Translations under genes and position numbers: made by a program
Assembly (NCBI GenBank): GCA_035633115.1
Contig: DASQFN010000014.1
Span: 48,001-112,000 of the forward strand
Direction: 5' to 3'
Length of the DNA: 64,000 nt
Origin: Gemmatimonadaceae bacterium
GTDB taxonomy: Bacteria > Gemmatimonadota > Gemmatimonadetes > Gemmatimonadales > Gemmatimonadaceae
In this document: positions 41,471 through 50,855 of the stretch, one piece after another
How the letters are laid out: each line of letters begins with the position of its first letter
How positions within the stretch are numbered: position 1 is the stretch's first letter
The notes under the pieces: generated by a model
What the model was told of the DNA's origin: nothing
What the model saw: the letters and a program-made list of their open reading frames with translations, nothing else
Database searches by the model: none

Positions 41471-42456
41471 AGGTGCTGATTACGGGCGGCGCGGGATTTA
41501 TCGGGTCCCATCTGGCCGACAGGATGCTGGCCCGCGGCGACGACGTGCTCGTCATCGACGACTTCTCGAGTGGATCCCCGGACAACATCGCGCATCTTCG
41601 TGGCAACCCGAGCTTTCAATGCGTAGTCGGCTCCGCCTCGGATGATGAAGTGGTTGCGCCACTCGTCGCCAGGAGCGATGCGATCGTTCATCTGGCTGCC
41701 GCCGTCGGGGTGCGTCTCATTCTCGAAAGTCCCGTGCGCACGATCGAGAACAATCTGTTCGGGACCGCCGCGGTTCTTACTGCCGCTGCTGATGCACACA
41801 GAGCAGGCAGCCGCAAGATCGTGCTGCTCGCGTCCACGTCGGAGGTTTACGGAAAAGGCAACCGCCCACCGTTCCGAGAGGACGACGATCTCACGCTCGG
41901 CGCGACGACCAACTCCAGGTGGGCTTATGCGTGCTCGAAAGCGATGGACGAATGGCTCGGTCTGGCGCACTGGCGCGAGCACGGTCTGCCTGTCACGATT
42001 GCCCGCTTCTTCAACACGGTCGGACCTCGCCAAACGGGGCGTTATGGAATGGTGCTTCCCAATTTCACCGACCAGGCCCTCGCCGGCGAGCCGATCACGG
42101 TGTTCGGCACGGGGCGGCAGTCGCGCTGCTTCTGTCACGTCAGCGACACGGTCGAAGCGATAATACGACTGCTCGATACGCCTGACACAGACGGGCAGGT
42201 GTTCAACGTTGGCTCCGACCGCGAGATCAGCATGCACGATCTTGCGCAGCTGGTGCGCCGGACTGCAAACAGCGCTTCGCCAATCGAGCTCGTTCCCTAC
42301 GAGGAAGCGTACGCCGAGGGATTCGAGGATATGGAGCGGCGCGTACCCGACTGCAGCAAGATCGAGAAGTGGACCGGGTTTCGGCCGAAGCGCTCGCTCG
42401 AGCAGATCATTGCCGACGTTATCGCAGACCGACGGATGCGGCTGACGCCAACCTAG
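41467..42456 (+). CDS. NAD-dependent nucleotide-sugar epimerase/dehydratase (extended SDR)
   Basis: A 329-residue extended SDR. The Rossmann motif GGAGFIGSHLADRM is at the N-terminus, with HLAAAVGV, the catalytic Ser/Thr in LASTSEVYGKG and the YxxxK motif as YACSK. RFFNTVGPRQTGRYGMVLP and FGTGRQSRCFCHVSD are typical of UDP-glucuronate decarboxylase or UDP-glucose 4-epimerase relatives. The exact reaction cannot be fixed. Coupled to the two GTs upstream. Confidence 0.82.
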   Translation: MKVLITGGAGFIGSHLADRMLARGDDVLVIDDFSSGSPDNIAHLRGNPSFQCVVGSASDDEVVAPLVARSDAIVHLAAAVGVRLILESPVRTIENNLFGTAAVLTAAADAHRAGSRKIVLLASTSEVYGKGNRPPFREDDDLTLGATTNSRWAYACSKAMDEWLGLAHWREHGLPVTIARFFNTVGPRQTGRYGMVLPNFTDQALAGEPITVFGTGRQSRCFCHVSDTVEAIIRLLDTPDTDGQVFNVGSDREISMHDLAQLVRRTANSASPIELVPYEEAYAEGFEDMERRVPDCSKIEKWTGFRPKRSLEQIIADVIADRRMRLTPT

Positions 42457-42466
42457 GAGACGGCTG

Positions 42467-43225
42467 GTGCGCGCCGTCATCACCTACCACTCGATAGATC
42501 CTTCCAACTCCGCAATCTCCATAAGCGAGGCGGAGTTTCGGCGCCACATCCAGTGGCTCGCGAGTGGTTCTGTCCCTGTCGTGCCTCTCGAAGCGATACT
42601 GTCAGCGGGCGTTGACTCCGACGCCATCGCACTGACGTTCGATGACGGTTTCAAGAGCTTCGGCGAAATCGCCCTGGATCTCCTTTCCGAGCATAGCCTC
42701 GCCTCGACGGTTTTCATTGTCACCGGGAAGGTCGGTGGTACCAACGCATGGGAGCCCGGCGCCGCGGCGGCGTCGCTGCCGGTACTTACACTCCTCGACT
42801 GGGCAGGAATCGCGCGGGCGGTGGAGCGGGGCGTTACGCTCGGCTCACATGGGAGAACGCATCGCCGTCTTCCCTCGCTCGAGCAGCAGGAGCTCGAAGA
42901 CGAACTCAGTGGCTCGCTGGATGACTTTCGACGCGAGCTGGGAATCTCGCCGGCAACGTTCTGTTATCCCTACGGCGATGCGACGGAAAGGGAGAGGACC
43001 GCAGCCGCGCGTGCGTACCGGGTGGCAGTTACGACGGAGCTCCGACCCATCGCCGAGGACGAGGATCCCTACGCGGTGCCGCGAGTCGACGCTTACTATT
43101 TGCGGCGACGCGGCCGCCTGGAGAGCTTCGGTACACCGGCATTCGCCCGCTACCTGAGAGCTCGAAGGCAGGGGCGGAGCCTGAAGAGCAGTGTGGGACG
43201 GCTGCTGGGTCGCGGGAATGAATGA
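42467..43225 (+). CDS. Polysaccharide deacetylase (CE4/NodB-type)
   Basis: A 252-residue metal-dependent deacetylase of N-acetylated sugars. GTG 42467 follows TAGGAGA. The NodB motifs are ALTFDDGFKS (catalytic and metal Asp), GSHGRTHRRL (metal His) and CYPYGD. No signal peptide is seen, so it probably acts in the cytoplasm or on the inner membrane face on a lipid-linked glycan. Overlaps the next GT by eight bases. Confidence 0.85.
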   Translation: MRAVITYHSIDPSNSAISISEAEFRRHIQWLASGSVPVVPLEAILSAGVDSDAIALTFDDGFKSFGEIALDLLSEHSLASTVFIVTGKVGGTNAWEPGAAAASLPVLTLLDWAGIARAVERGVTLGSHGRTHRRLPSLEQQELEDELSGSLDDFRRELGISPATFCYPYGDATERERTAAARAYRVAVTTELRPIAEDEDPYAVPRVDAYYLRRRGRLESFGTPAFARYLRARRQGRSLKSSVGRLLGRGNE

Positions 43226-44252
43226 GGCCCCTGTCATCTCAGTCGTTATCCCGACACACAACGCGGGACCGTTTCTTCCCCTAGTAATTGCTGCGCTCCT
43301 GAAGAGTGATCTTCCGCGCAAGCGGTGGGAGCTCATCGTCGTGGACGACGTTAGCCCGGGTGGTGCGCCAAAGGTACCCGGCGCCGATTCGGTGCTCGAC
43401 ATGCACGGCACACCTCGAGGGCCCGCGGCCGCAAGAAACACCGGCGCGGAAGCAGCACGTGCACCGCTGGTCGCGTTCGTGGACGCCGACGTGTGCGTTC
43501 GGCCGGACGTGCTGCGGCGACTTGTCGAGCATTTTCGGAGAGACTCCGAGCTCGCCGGCGTTTTCGGATCGTACGACGCGTCGCCTGCGGAGCCGGGCTT
43601 TATCTCACAGTACCGGAACCTCCTGCATCACTACGTGCACCAGCAGAAGAGCGGAGACGTCGAGAGCTTCTGGGCGGGCTGCGGAGCGGTGAGACGGGCC
43701 GCTTTTCTCGAAGTCGGAATGTTCGACCAGGCGCGCTACACGACCCCGCAGATCGAAGACATCGAGCTGGGGTACCGGCTCCGGGACCGCGGATATCGGA
43801 TCATTCTTGATCCTCAGATTCAGGGAACCCATCTGAAGCGATGGACGTTCCGCGGCATGGTCCGCGCGAACTTCCAGCATCGTGGATTGCCCTACGCGCG
43901 CCTGCTCCTCGAGCGTCGACGGCTGCTGAGCTCCCAGGGGCTGAGCGTCGGCAGCTCGGACAAGGCGAGCACCGTGCTCATCGCAGTGACTGTGATGGCG
44001 ATTGCGTGCGCCGTGGTTTTCCGCGACTGGCGGTGGCTCATTGGCACAATCGCCTGTATCGCCGCTTTCGTCCTGGTCAATCGACGTCTGCTCGGCTGGT
44101 TCGCACGGGTTCGCGGGCCGTGGTTCGCCGCGCGCGCCGCTCTAATGCATCTCGTCTACCACGCCACGAACGTGGCCGCGCTCGGATACAGTGTCATAAC
44201 ACACTCGCTTAAACGGCGCTCAGAGCGCAGCGCACCAAGCCGAGCAGTGTGA
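43218..44252 (+). CDS. Family 2 glycosyltransferase with C-terminal membrane helices
   Basis: A 344-residue GT2. The N-terminal catalytic domain has ISVVIPTHNAGPFLP, IVVDDVSPGG, AARNTGAEAA and the metal-binding VAFVDADVCVRPD. ESFWAGCGAVRRAAFLEVGMFDQ and EDIELGYRLRDRGYRI form the acceptor/catalytic loop. Two or three membrane helices follow (AIACAVVFRDW, IACIAAFVLVNRRLLGW), placing it at the cytoplasmic membrane. Convergent with the next minus-strand GT; 27 bases between them. Confidence 0.85.
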   Translation: MNEAPVISVVIPTHNAGPFLPLVIAALLKSDLPRKRWELIVVDDVSPGGAPKVPGADSVLDMHGTPRGPAAARNTGAEAARAPLVAFVDADVCVRPDVLRRLVEHFRRDSELAGVFGSYDASPAEPGFISQYRNLLHHYVHQQKSGDVESFWAGCGAVRRAAFLEVGMFDQARYTTPQIEDIELGYRLRDRGYRIILDPQIQGTHLKRWTFRGMVRANFQHRGLPYARLLLERRRLLSSQGLSVGSSDKASTVLIAVTVMAIACAVVFRDWRWLIGTIACIAAFVLVNRRLLGWFARVRGPWFAARAALMHLVYHATNVAALGYSVITHSLKRRSERSAPSRAV

Positions 44253-44279
44253 ACCCGCGGGCAAGTGCGTCGAACCCTG

Positions 44280-45419
44280 TCACGAACGATGCATCTGCGC
44301 AGCGTCATAGCAGGCGTCGAGCGTTTCGCGTGCGCACCGCTCCCATGAATACTGCCTGGAGTTTGCAAGTCCGCGCAGGGAGAGGTCGCGTCGCAGTTCC
44401 AGATCGCCGGCTATGGTCGACAACGCATTTGCAACCTCGTGCGCAGTCAATGCCGACATGAAAAGAGCGGCCCCTCCAGTCACCTCTCGAGTGCCGTCCG
44501 TATCCACTGAGATCACCGGTGTGCCAGCGGCCTGCGCCTCGAAAACCGGGAGCGATCCATTCTCATAGACCGACGGGGTGATGAACGCCTCGGCACAATT
44601 GTACAACACGTTGAGTTCGTCATCCCGAACGTATGGCCGTGTCATGACGTCATCGCCTACGCCTATTTCGTCGGCGGTCCGGCGAGCCAGCTCGATCGAG
44701 TAGTCGGGTCCGGTAACCAGGAGGCGATGGGGAAGGGTGGTCTGCCGCTTGAACGCGAGAAACCCGCGCATCAACTCCGGGATGTTTCGTCGACCGGTTG
44801 CCTTACCCACAATAAGGAAATACGGAACGTCTTCGCCCAACATCGTCGCGCGTAGCTCACCACGGTCCGCTGAGTCGCCAAGCGGCGCGAAAGAGGTTGC
44901 GGCCGCGAGCGGTGTCACTCGAATCTTTTCGCCCTCTACATTCCAGGCAGCGACTATGTCGCGCCGCGCCGCTTCCGACGTCGTAAGCACCACCGTCGCC
45001 GCTCTGGCACTCCAGCCGTAGAGAGGAGCGTACAGGTATCGCGCACGCCGGTCGAACATCGTGGGGACTACTTTCATCGTTGCGTCGTGCGTCGTGACGA
45101 CGGTCGCACCACGCGCTGCCAGCGCCCGCGAGTACGCGGGGTAGAACACGACGTCGTCGCCGGCCGCCGGACCGAGGCGAAAGTTCTCCCATGGGAGCAG
45201 CGGGAGGCGTGAGCGGAGGACGCGCTCCCTGACGCCCGCAGGCAGCTGAATCTGAGACGATGCCAGCGAACGCGGCGTATAAACGGTGATCGAGGCGAAT
45301 CGATCCTGCACGATTTCGGGCGTGAGTTGCTCGATGATGCTCAACAGATACCGGGCGATGCCGGTGCGCTGCCCATGCAAGCGCCATCCACTGATGCCCA
45401 GCGTCAGCTTCCTGACCAT
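44280..45419 (-). CDS. Family 4 glycosyltransferase
   Basis: A 379-residue GT-B enzyme from ATG 45419 (VRKLTLGISGWRLHGQRTG). It has VVTTHDATMKVVP, LIVGKATGRRNIPELMRGF and the E-x7-E region SVYENGSLPVFEAQAAGTPVI. Part of a minus-strand block with an SDR, a methyltransferase and a PLP enzyme, so it may transfer the modified sugar they make. Overlaps the SDR gene by 16 bases. Confidence 0.82.
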   Translation of the reverse strand: MVRKLTLGISGWRLHGQRTGIARYLLSIIEQLTPEIVQDRFASITVYTPRSLASSQIQLPAGVRERVLRSRLPLLPWENFRLGPAAGDDVVFYPAYSRALAARGATVVTTHDATMKVVPTMFDRRARYLYAPLYGWSARAATVVLTTSEAARRDIVAAWNVEGEKIRVTPLAAATSFAPLGDSADRGELRATMLGEDVPYFLIVGKATGRRNIPELMRGFLAFKRQTTLPHRLLVTGPDYSIELARRTADEIGVGDDVMTRPYVRDDELNVLYNCAEAFITPSVYENGSLPVFEAQAAGTPVISVDTDGTREVTGGAALFMSALTAHEVANALSTIAGDLELRRDLSLRGLANSRQYSWERCARETLDACYDAAQMHRS

Positions 45420-46312
45420 GATTTCATCATCGACCACGTTCGGCGGATACCTTCGTTCATGGTGTACCGTGGCTCCCAGTCGATTATCCGGTTCACTGTC
45501 GTCATGTCGCACTGGAAGCGCATCGGCCCGCTGACGTCCAGATTCTGATCCTCTATTTTGGTGCCGCTCAGCTCCTCGAGCACGTCGACAACAGCCTTCA
45601 CCCGTGTTGCAGTTCCGGTCCCGAGGTTGATGGTGCCCGTATAGTCGGACTCGAGAAGCTGCATCACGGCGTGGGCAACGTCCTCGACGTAGATGAAGTC
45701 TCTTTCGGGTTTGGTCGTCCACACCGAGCCGCGCCTCGTCTCCAGAAGCTGCCTGATGAGCACATGGATGAGATCGAAACGGCGTAAACGTGTAGGGCCA
45801 TAGATGTTCGAAAGCCGGACGTTGACGATCGGAATCCAGGCCGAGTAGAACTTGCAGGCTTCCTCGCTCATGTACTTGCTGAGCACGTAGCGCGTGCGAT
45901 ACGGATCGATTGGCGCCGTTTCTGACACCGGGAGCGTGATCCGATTCCGGTCGTAAAGCAGGATTGTCGAGAAGTGGATCAGCTTCCTGATCGGATACTG
46001 CTTGAGCTGCTCCATCACCTGAACGGTTGGGAAGAGGTGATAGTCGAAGGCCGTCGGCTCGCCCGGAGACAGGGTCTCCTGCTCCAGACTGTAATGGTCC
46101 GTGTTGCCGATGATGTATATGACCTTGTCGAACTCTACGTCGCGCAGAACATCGAGATTCGCCAGACTATCGATATGGATATGGCGATTCTTCGTCGTCG
46201 GCTGCGTCCTCCCAATTGAAATGACGTCCGGATAGTTCTCGAGAATGTACGGCCCGAGAAAGCCGCTTCCACCGAAGAGAATCGTGCCCGCGCCTGTTGA
46301 TTGATCCGGCAT
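45404..46312 (-). CDS. NAD-dependent epimerase/reductase (SDR)
   Basis: A 302-residue extended SDR. The nucleotide-binding motif is FGGSGFLGPYILEN, a variant of GxxGxxG. HFSTILLYDRNR supplies the Ser region and YVLSK the YxxxK motif. Further landmarks are VRLSNIYGP and ERDFIYVEDVAHAV. It may reduce the 4-keto sugar left by the dehydratase/C-methyltransferase steps, or epimerise it. Placed eight bases after the methyltransferase gene. Confidence 0.8.
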   Translation of the reverse strand: MPDQSTGAGTILFGGSGFLGPYILENYPDVISIGRTQPTTKNRHIHIDSLANLDVLRDVEFDKVIYIIGNTDHYSLEQETLSPGEPTAFDYHLFPTVQVMEQLKQYPIRKLIHFSTILLYDRNRITLPVSETAPIDPYRTRYVLSKYMSEEACKFYSAWIPIVNVRLSNIYGPTRLRRFDLIHVLIRQLLETRRGSVWTTKPERDFIYVEDVAHAVMQLLESDYTGTINLGTGTATRVKAVVDVLEELSGTKIEDQNLDVSGPMRFQCDMTTVNRIIDWEPRYTMNEGIRRTWSMMKSWSGS

Positions 46313-46319
46313 CAGGGTG

Positions 46320-47594
46320 TCACGGGAGAATTATTTCACCGGCAAAGCCTCGCTGACGCAGTCGCGGCACGATCTCGCCGTAATAGTTCCACGCGAACAG
46401 GACCGCCGCATCGGCCGGCCGTTCATCGTCGAACATTCGTTGCTCGTCGACAATTGGAATGTGCACGCCGGGCAGAAATTTTCCGACGCGGAGCGGATTG
46501 ACTTCGGTTATGTACACGATCATCTCCGGACCAAGCCGGCAGTAGCTGCAAACGGTCGAGGCCTTCGCCGGCGCGCCGATGCCGATGACTTTTTTTCCAG
46601 CCCGGGCTAGTTTGTGCACCGCGTCGAACAGTTTCTCGCGGCGAACCTGAACGTCCGCGGCGAAGTGCGCGATTGTCCCCGCGTCGTAGAGCTTCTCAGT
46701 TTCCTCGATCTCCATGAGCTCATTGACGTGTGAACTCACCGTGTGCTCTCCCGCGTTGCCGGCGAACACGCGAATTGAGCCGCCATAGACCTCCGATCGC
46801 TCCACGTCGAACATCTCCATACCGTACTGCGCGAACAGTCGGTGCAGAGGCTTCAGGGCATAGTAGCGGAGGTGCTGGTGAAACATGTTGTCGTAGTGCC
46901 GCTTCGCCATCGTATCGAGCCAGTACTGCGAATCGGTGGCGAACACTCCGCCCGGAGCCAGAAGCAGCTTCACGCCTCGCATGAGGCCGGAAAGGTCGGC
47001 AACGTGTCCGAATACTCCGCACGCCGTGATTGCATTCGCCTGCCCGTGCTCGGCGAAAATGGCCGACGCTGCCTCTTCATTGAAGAAAGCGTGAAGGGTG
47101 GGAATTCCCGCGTCCACCGCGATGCGCACGGGATCACCCGCGGGGTCGACGCCAAGGAATCGCACACCGGATGGCCGATACGCTTTGAGAAGGGTACCGT
47201 CGTTCGACCCGATATCGATTGCGAACGAGCGCTCGTTCATCCGCAGCATCTCGACAAGCCGCGGCGGCAGGCTTTGCAGGTGTCTGGTGGCAGTCTCGGT
47301 TGTACCGCTGACGAACGGGAAATTCCGGTAGACGATTCGCGGATTCACGATGTAGCCCAGCTGCGTCAGACCGCAGTCGCCGCAGTGGTGGAGCTGCATG
47401 GGATAGAACGTCTCGGGATGATTGAGCTGCGATCTCGAGAGAACGAGGTCGCCAACCGGTTGCGGTCCGACGTCGAGTCCAGGCGTCGTCTTTGCGCGGC
47501 AGATCTGGCATCGAACCGCTCGCGCGCGGTCGCTTTGCCTCGCCGAAGGAAGTGGGCGCCTGGTTGCCTCCCGGGGCATTCGCGGCTGCGTCAA
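46320..47594 (-). CDS. SAM-dependent C-methyltransferase-like protein (deoxysugar)
   Basis: A 424-residue protein with the three-part layout of deoxysugar C-methyltransferases. An N-terminal zinc-binding region has CQICRAK and HHCGDCGLTQLGY. The SAM domain follows (FAIDIGSNDGTLLKAY, CGVFGHVADLSGLM). The C-terminal domain has VIGIGAPAKASTVCSY. Such enzymes (TylC3, NovU) add a methyl at a carbon next to a keto group on an NDP-sugar. The four-base overlap with the PLP enzyme gene suggests consecutive action. Confidence 0.82.
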   Translation of the reverse strand: MTQPRMPREATRRPLPSARQSDRARAVRCQICRAKTTPGLDVGPQPVGDLVLSRSQLNHPETFYPMQLHHCGDCGLTQLGYIVNPRIVYRNFPFVSGTTETATRHLQSLPPRLVEMLRMNERSFAIDIGSNDGTLLKAYRPSGVRFLGVDPAGDPVRIAVDAGIPTLHAFFNEEAASAIFAEHGQANAITACGVFGHVADLSGLMRGVKLLLAPGGVFATDSQYWLDTMAKRHYDNMFHQHLRYYALKPLHRLFAQYGMEMFDVERSEVYGGSIRVFAGNAGEHTVSSHVNELMEIEETEKLYDAGTIAHFAADVQVRREKLFDAVHKLARAGKKVIGIGAPAKASTVCSYCRLGPEMIVYITEVNPLRVGKFLPGVHIPIVDEQRMFDDERPADAAVLFAWNYYGEIVPRLRQRGFAGEIILP

Positions 47595-48808
47595 CCTCTC
47601 GCGGCGAAGTAGGACTCGAGACAGTCCACTATGTAATCGGCGTCGGCGTCGCTCATTTCCGGATGGCAGCCGACATAAAAGGCGAACTCGTTCAGCCTTG
47701 CGGCCACCGGATACTCGTGGTCGAGATTACCGAACATTTTGCGGTAGGCCGGCTGGTTGATGAGCGGTAGAAGATATCGCGTTTCTACGCCGTGCTCCTC
47801 GAGGTGGTGGATGAGCTCGGAACGGTTGTCCGAATCGCGCCGAAGCACGAGAGGGAAGAACATGTAGCCGTGGTCCGATCCTGGCCGTGCCGATGGCAGC
47901 TGCAATCGGTCTGAGACCTTGGCGAGTCCCGCCAGCATTCTGCCTGCGAGACTCTGGCGGCAGGCCCAGTGTTCGTGGCGATCGTCCAGCTGGGCGATGC
48001 CCACAGCCGCCTCCATCTCCGTGCAGCGGAAGCTGTGACCCATCCTCACAAACGAAAAACGACTGTCTGCGATTCTGAAAAGCTCTTCGCCTGTCTTGCC
48101 CTCGTCGTCGTCAATCCTGATGTAGATCGAATCACGCCCGTGGTTCATGAGACTCTTCATGATGGTCACGAGATCGCCGTCGTTGCTGATGCATAGCCCG
48201 CCGACTCCCGTCGTGATCATGTGAGCCGCGTAAGTCGAGAAGCAGGCGATGTCGCCAAACGATCCAACGGGCTTGCCGTCGCACAGCGCGAACATCGCTT
48301 CCGCGGAATCTTCGACAATCCGGAGACCATGCGCGCGGGAAATCTCCACGATGGGGGACATGTCGCACGGGAGACAGCCGATATGGACCGGGATTATCGC
48401 CCTCGTGCGCGACGTAATTCGCTTTTCAATCTGAGACGGATCGAGCGTGAAGTATTTCGGATCGACGTCGACGAAAACCGGTCGAAGATTGTTGTAGACA
48501 ACGACATTTGCCGTAGCGACAAAAGTGATCGCGGGGACCAGCACCTCGTCGCCGTCACTCCATCCGCAGGACTCCTTGAGAGCGCCGAGAGCTATCTGGA
48601 GCGCGGCGGTCCCGCTGTCGCACATGAGGCCGTACCGGCAGCCGTGGAGCGAGGCGATTTCCTTTTCGAACCGGCTCATCATTGGGCCGGCCGTGAGGCG
48701 GTTGCTGTCGAGCACCTCGTTGACCAGCTGCTTAGCGCGAGCGCTCGTTCGGAATCCTCCCACCCCGATCTGGCGGCGGGACTGGCTGGCGGGAATCGCT
48801 GCGGTCAA
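47591..48808 (-). CDS. PLP-dependent sugar 3-dehydratase-like enzyme (DegT/DnrJ/EryC1/StrS fold, Lys replaced by His)
   Basis: A 405-residue DegT-family protein. PLP contacts are visible: CDSGTAALQIAL and VEDSAEA (Asp168). At the place of the Schiff-base Lys the sequence is FSTYAAHMITTGVGG, so residue 196 is His. This substitution marks the sugar 3-dehydratases (ColD, RfbH/E1), which remove the C3 hydroxyl of a 4-keto-6-deoxyhexose instead of transaminating. The Cys-rich iron-sulfur motif of RfbH is not seen, so ColD is the closer model. Confidence 0.8.
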   Translation of the reverse strand: MTAAIPASQSRRQIGVGGFRTSARAKQLVNEVLDSNRLTAGPMMSRFEKEIASLHGCRYGLMCDSGTAALQIALGALKESCGWSDGDEVLVPAITFVATANVVVYNNLRPVFVDVDPKYFTLDPSQIEKRITSRTRAIIPVHIGCLPCDMSPIVEISRAHGLRIVEDSAEAMFALCDGKPVGSFGDIACFSTYAAHMITTGVGGLCISNDGDLVTIMKSLMNHGRDSIYIRIDDDEGKTGEELFRIADSRFSFVRMGHSFRCTEMEAAVGIAQLDDRHEHWACRQSLAGRMLAGLAKVSDRLQLPSARPGSDHGYMFFPLVLRRDSDNRSELIHHLEEHGVETRYLLPLINQPAYRKMFGNLDHEYPVAARLNEFAFYVGCHPEMSDADADYIVDCLESYFAARG

Positions 48809-48865
48809 TGAATGTTGTGGGTTGAGGCGCCGGAAAGGTCGCCGATCAGCACAACCCGGTCAACC

Positions 48866-49672
48866 ATGAAACATGCGCGTGAGCGAGCGGTTGCCGCTCC
48901 ACGAATCTTCTCTCCCGAGTACTACGCGCGAATGCGTGATCTCGAGAGCATGTCGTGGTGGAATGCGGGCATGCGGAAAATCGCGGCCCGCCTCCTCGCG
49001 AGGGCGAAGCTCCCGGCCAATGGCTCGCTTCTCGACGCAGGCTGCGGATCGGGCCAGACAATGTCGTGGTTTCTCGACGCTCACTCCGCATGGACTGCTA
49101 CGGGTATTGACGCCGCTCCGGAGCCGCTGGCTTCGGCGCGCGGCGCACATCTGTCGGTACAACGGGCAAGCGCCCTCGAGCTGCCGTTCGCAAGCCGCAC
49201 GTTCGACCTCGTCATCGCACTGGACCTGCTTCAGCATCTTCCGCTCGATGGCGGCGATCAGCGAGCGCTCCGGGAGTTCCATCGGGTGTTGCGGCCCGGA
49301 GGCACGCTGCTGATACGGACCAACGCTCAGGCTTATCCGAAAACTCGCGACGATCCGGTGTTCTCTTATAGAAGGTATGAACCCGACAAGCTTCGCGGTC
49401 ATCTTGCTGCGGCCGGTTTTGAGATCATGGTGCTCGGCAGAAGCAATTCCTTGCTCGGGTTGGCTGAGATACCACGCGAGTTGCGCGCGAACCGCTCAGG
49501 GGCGCCCTCCTACACGGGTCTCCTCAGCTTGCCGACACGCAAGGCGGGCGTCGCTCATTTCCTCAAGACAACCTGGCTCGACCTCGAGGGTCGCGCGATA
49601 GCCGCCGGTTGGCAACTTCCCTTTGGACGAACCATCTTTGCGCTCTGTCGCGCAAACCGGGCACCGAGGTAG
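48866..49672 (+). CDS. Class I SAM-dependent methyltransferase
   Basis: A 268-residue methyltransferase from ATG 48866; an in-frame ATG at 48812 is less likely. SAM motif I is LLDAGCGSGQTMSWF, followed by GIDAAPEPLASAR, DLVIALDLLQHLP and HRVLRPGGTLLIRTNAQAY. The target may be a sugar hydroxyl or lipid. Divergent from the PLP gene and upstream of the oxidoreductase pair. Confidence 0.82.
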   Translation: MKHARERAVAAPRIFSPEYYARMRDLESMSWWNAGMRKIAARLLARAKLPANGSLLDAGCGSGQTMSWFLDAHSAWTATGIDAAPEPLASARGAHLSVQRASALELPFASRTFDLVIALDLLQHLPLDGGDQRALREFHRVLRPGGTLLIRTNAQAYPKTRDDPVFSYRRYEPDKLRGHLAAAGFEIMVLGRSNSLLGLAEIPRELRANRSGAPSYTGLLSLPTRKAGVAHFLKTTWLDLEGRAIAAGWQLPFGRTIFALCRANRAPR

Positions 49673-49730
49673 ACCTCCGCACGCTCGACCCCAGCGCACG
49701 CCACGCAGGCGCATTAGGACGAGACACGCA

Positions 49731-50855
49731 ATGGCTGCAGACCGGATAGCGATCATCGGCCTCGGCGAGGCCGGTTACGAGATACATCTGCCCGCGCTCT
49801 CCGGCATCAAGGGAGTAACCGTCGTCGGCGCGTGTGCCGAGGATCCGATCCATCGGGCTCGAGCTGAGCAGAAGTTCAACGTCCCGCTCTTTACTGATCT
49901 CGATTCGATGCTGGCTGTGGGCCGGCCCGATGTGCTCATAGTCGCGACGCCGCCGGATACGCATGCGTCGTTATGTCTCAAAGCGATCGAAGCGGGCATC
50001 GACGTGATCTGCGAGAAGCCGTTTGTCTCGACTCTGGATGAGGCGGATTCCGTGATCGATGCAGCTCGCCTCACGGGGCGGCGCGTTGCACTGAATCACG
50101 AATTCCGCGAGATGCCGATTTTCCGGTCGGTGCTCGAGCACGCCGGTCCGGAAAGCGGCGAAGCCGTGTTTTTCGCCCAGGCGTGGCAGAATATCTATCT
50201 GCCACCCGGAAGCGAGTCGGGGTGGCGCCGACAGATGCAGCGTCGCACGCTCCACGAAGCCGGAGTCCACCTCGTGGACTATCTCCTGGCGTTGTTCGGC
50301 GAGAAGCCAATCGCCGTCTGGGCCTCGATGCTCGACGGCGGGACTCTGGACGGAGGAGCGGACGCTCTTACAGTCGTCGCGCTCGAGTTTTCGGATGGCC
50401 GCCTCGCGCAGCTCGTTCAAAACCGTTTGTCGAAGGGCGACACGCAGTACTTCGAGGTTCGAGCTGAAAGTCGCAATGCCTCGTACCGCGCATCGTTCGG
50501 CGGTCGTGCGAGGTTAACCCTCGGACTCTTCCGCAGCACCGTTCCGCATTTGCGATTCGAGTACGGCGCATCCGGAATCGCCTGGCGTGAAACGGGCAAG
50601 TCGCGGAAAATACTGGCGCGGAACCCGAAAAATCCTCGCGTTGCCGCCACACGATATCTGCTCGAAAAAACTCTGGCCGCTTTTCGATCGGGCGGCCCAT
50701 TGCCGGCGAGCGCCGCGGACGGACGCGCGGCGCTCGAGGTGATCGATGCGTGTTACAGTGCCGCGGCTTCCGGCCGTCGCACCCCGGTGCGACAGGATGC
50801 CCCGGCGGCTTCGGATGGCGAGGCGGAGCGACCGCGCGCCGTACTCGAACAATGA
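49731..50855 (+). CDS. Gfo/Idh/MocA family oxidoreductase
   Basis: A 374-residue NAD(P)-dependent dehydrogenase from ATG 49731. The Rossmann motif GLGEAGYEIHLPAL is followed by VLIVATPPDTHASL and the catalytic-lysine stretch CEKPFVS. The C-domain has RTLHEAGVHLVDYLL, with His at the usual catalytic place. It probably oxidises or reduces a nucleotide sugar. Shares a four-base overlap (ATGA) with a second member of the same family. Confidence 0.85.
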   Translation: MAADRIAIIGLGEAGYEIHLPALSGIKGVTVVGACAEDPIHRARAEQKFNVPLFTDLDSMLAVGRPDVLIVATPPDTHASLCLKAIEAGIDVICEKPFVSTLDEADSVIDAARLTGRRVALNHEFREMPIFRSVLEHAGPESGEAVFFAQAWQNIYLPPGSESGWRRQMQRRTLHEAGVHLVDYLLALFGEKPIAVWASMLDGGTLDGGADALTVVALEFSDGRLAQLVQNRLSKGDTQYFEVRAESRNASYRASFGGRARLTLGLFRSTVPHLRFEYGASGIAWRETGKSRKILARNPKNPRVAATRYLLEKTLAAFRSGGPLPASAADGRAALEVIDACYSAAASGRRTPVRQDAPAASDGEAERPRAVLEQ

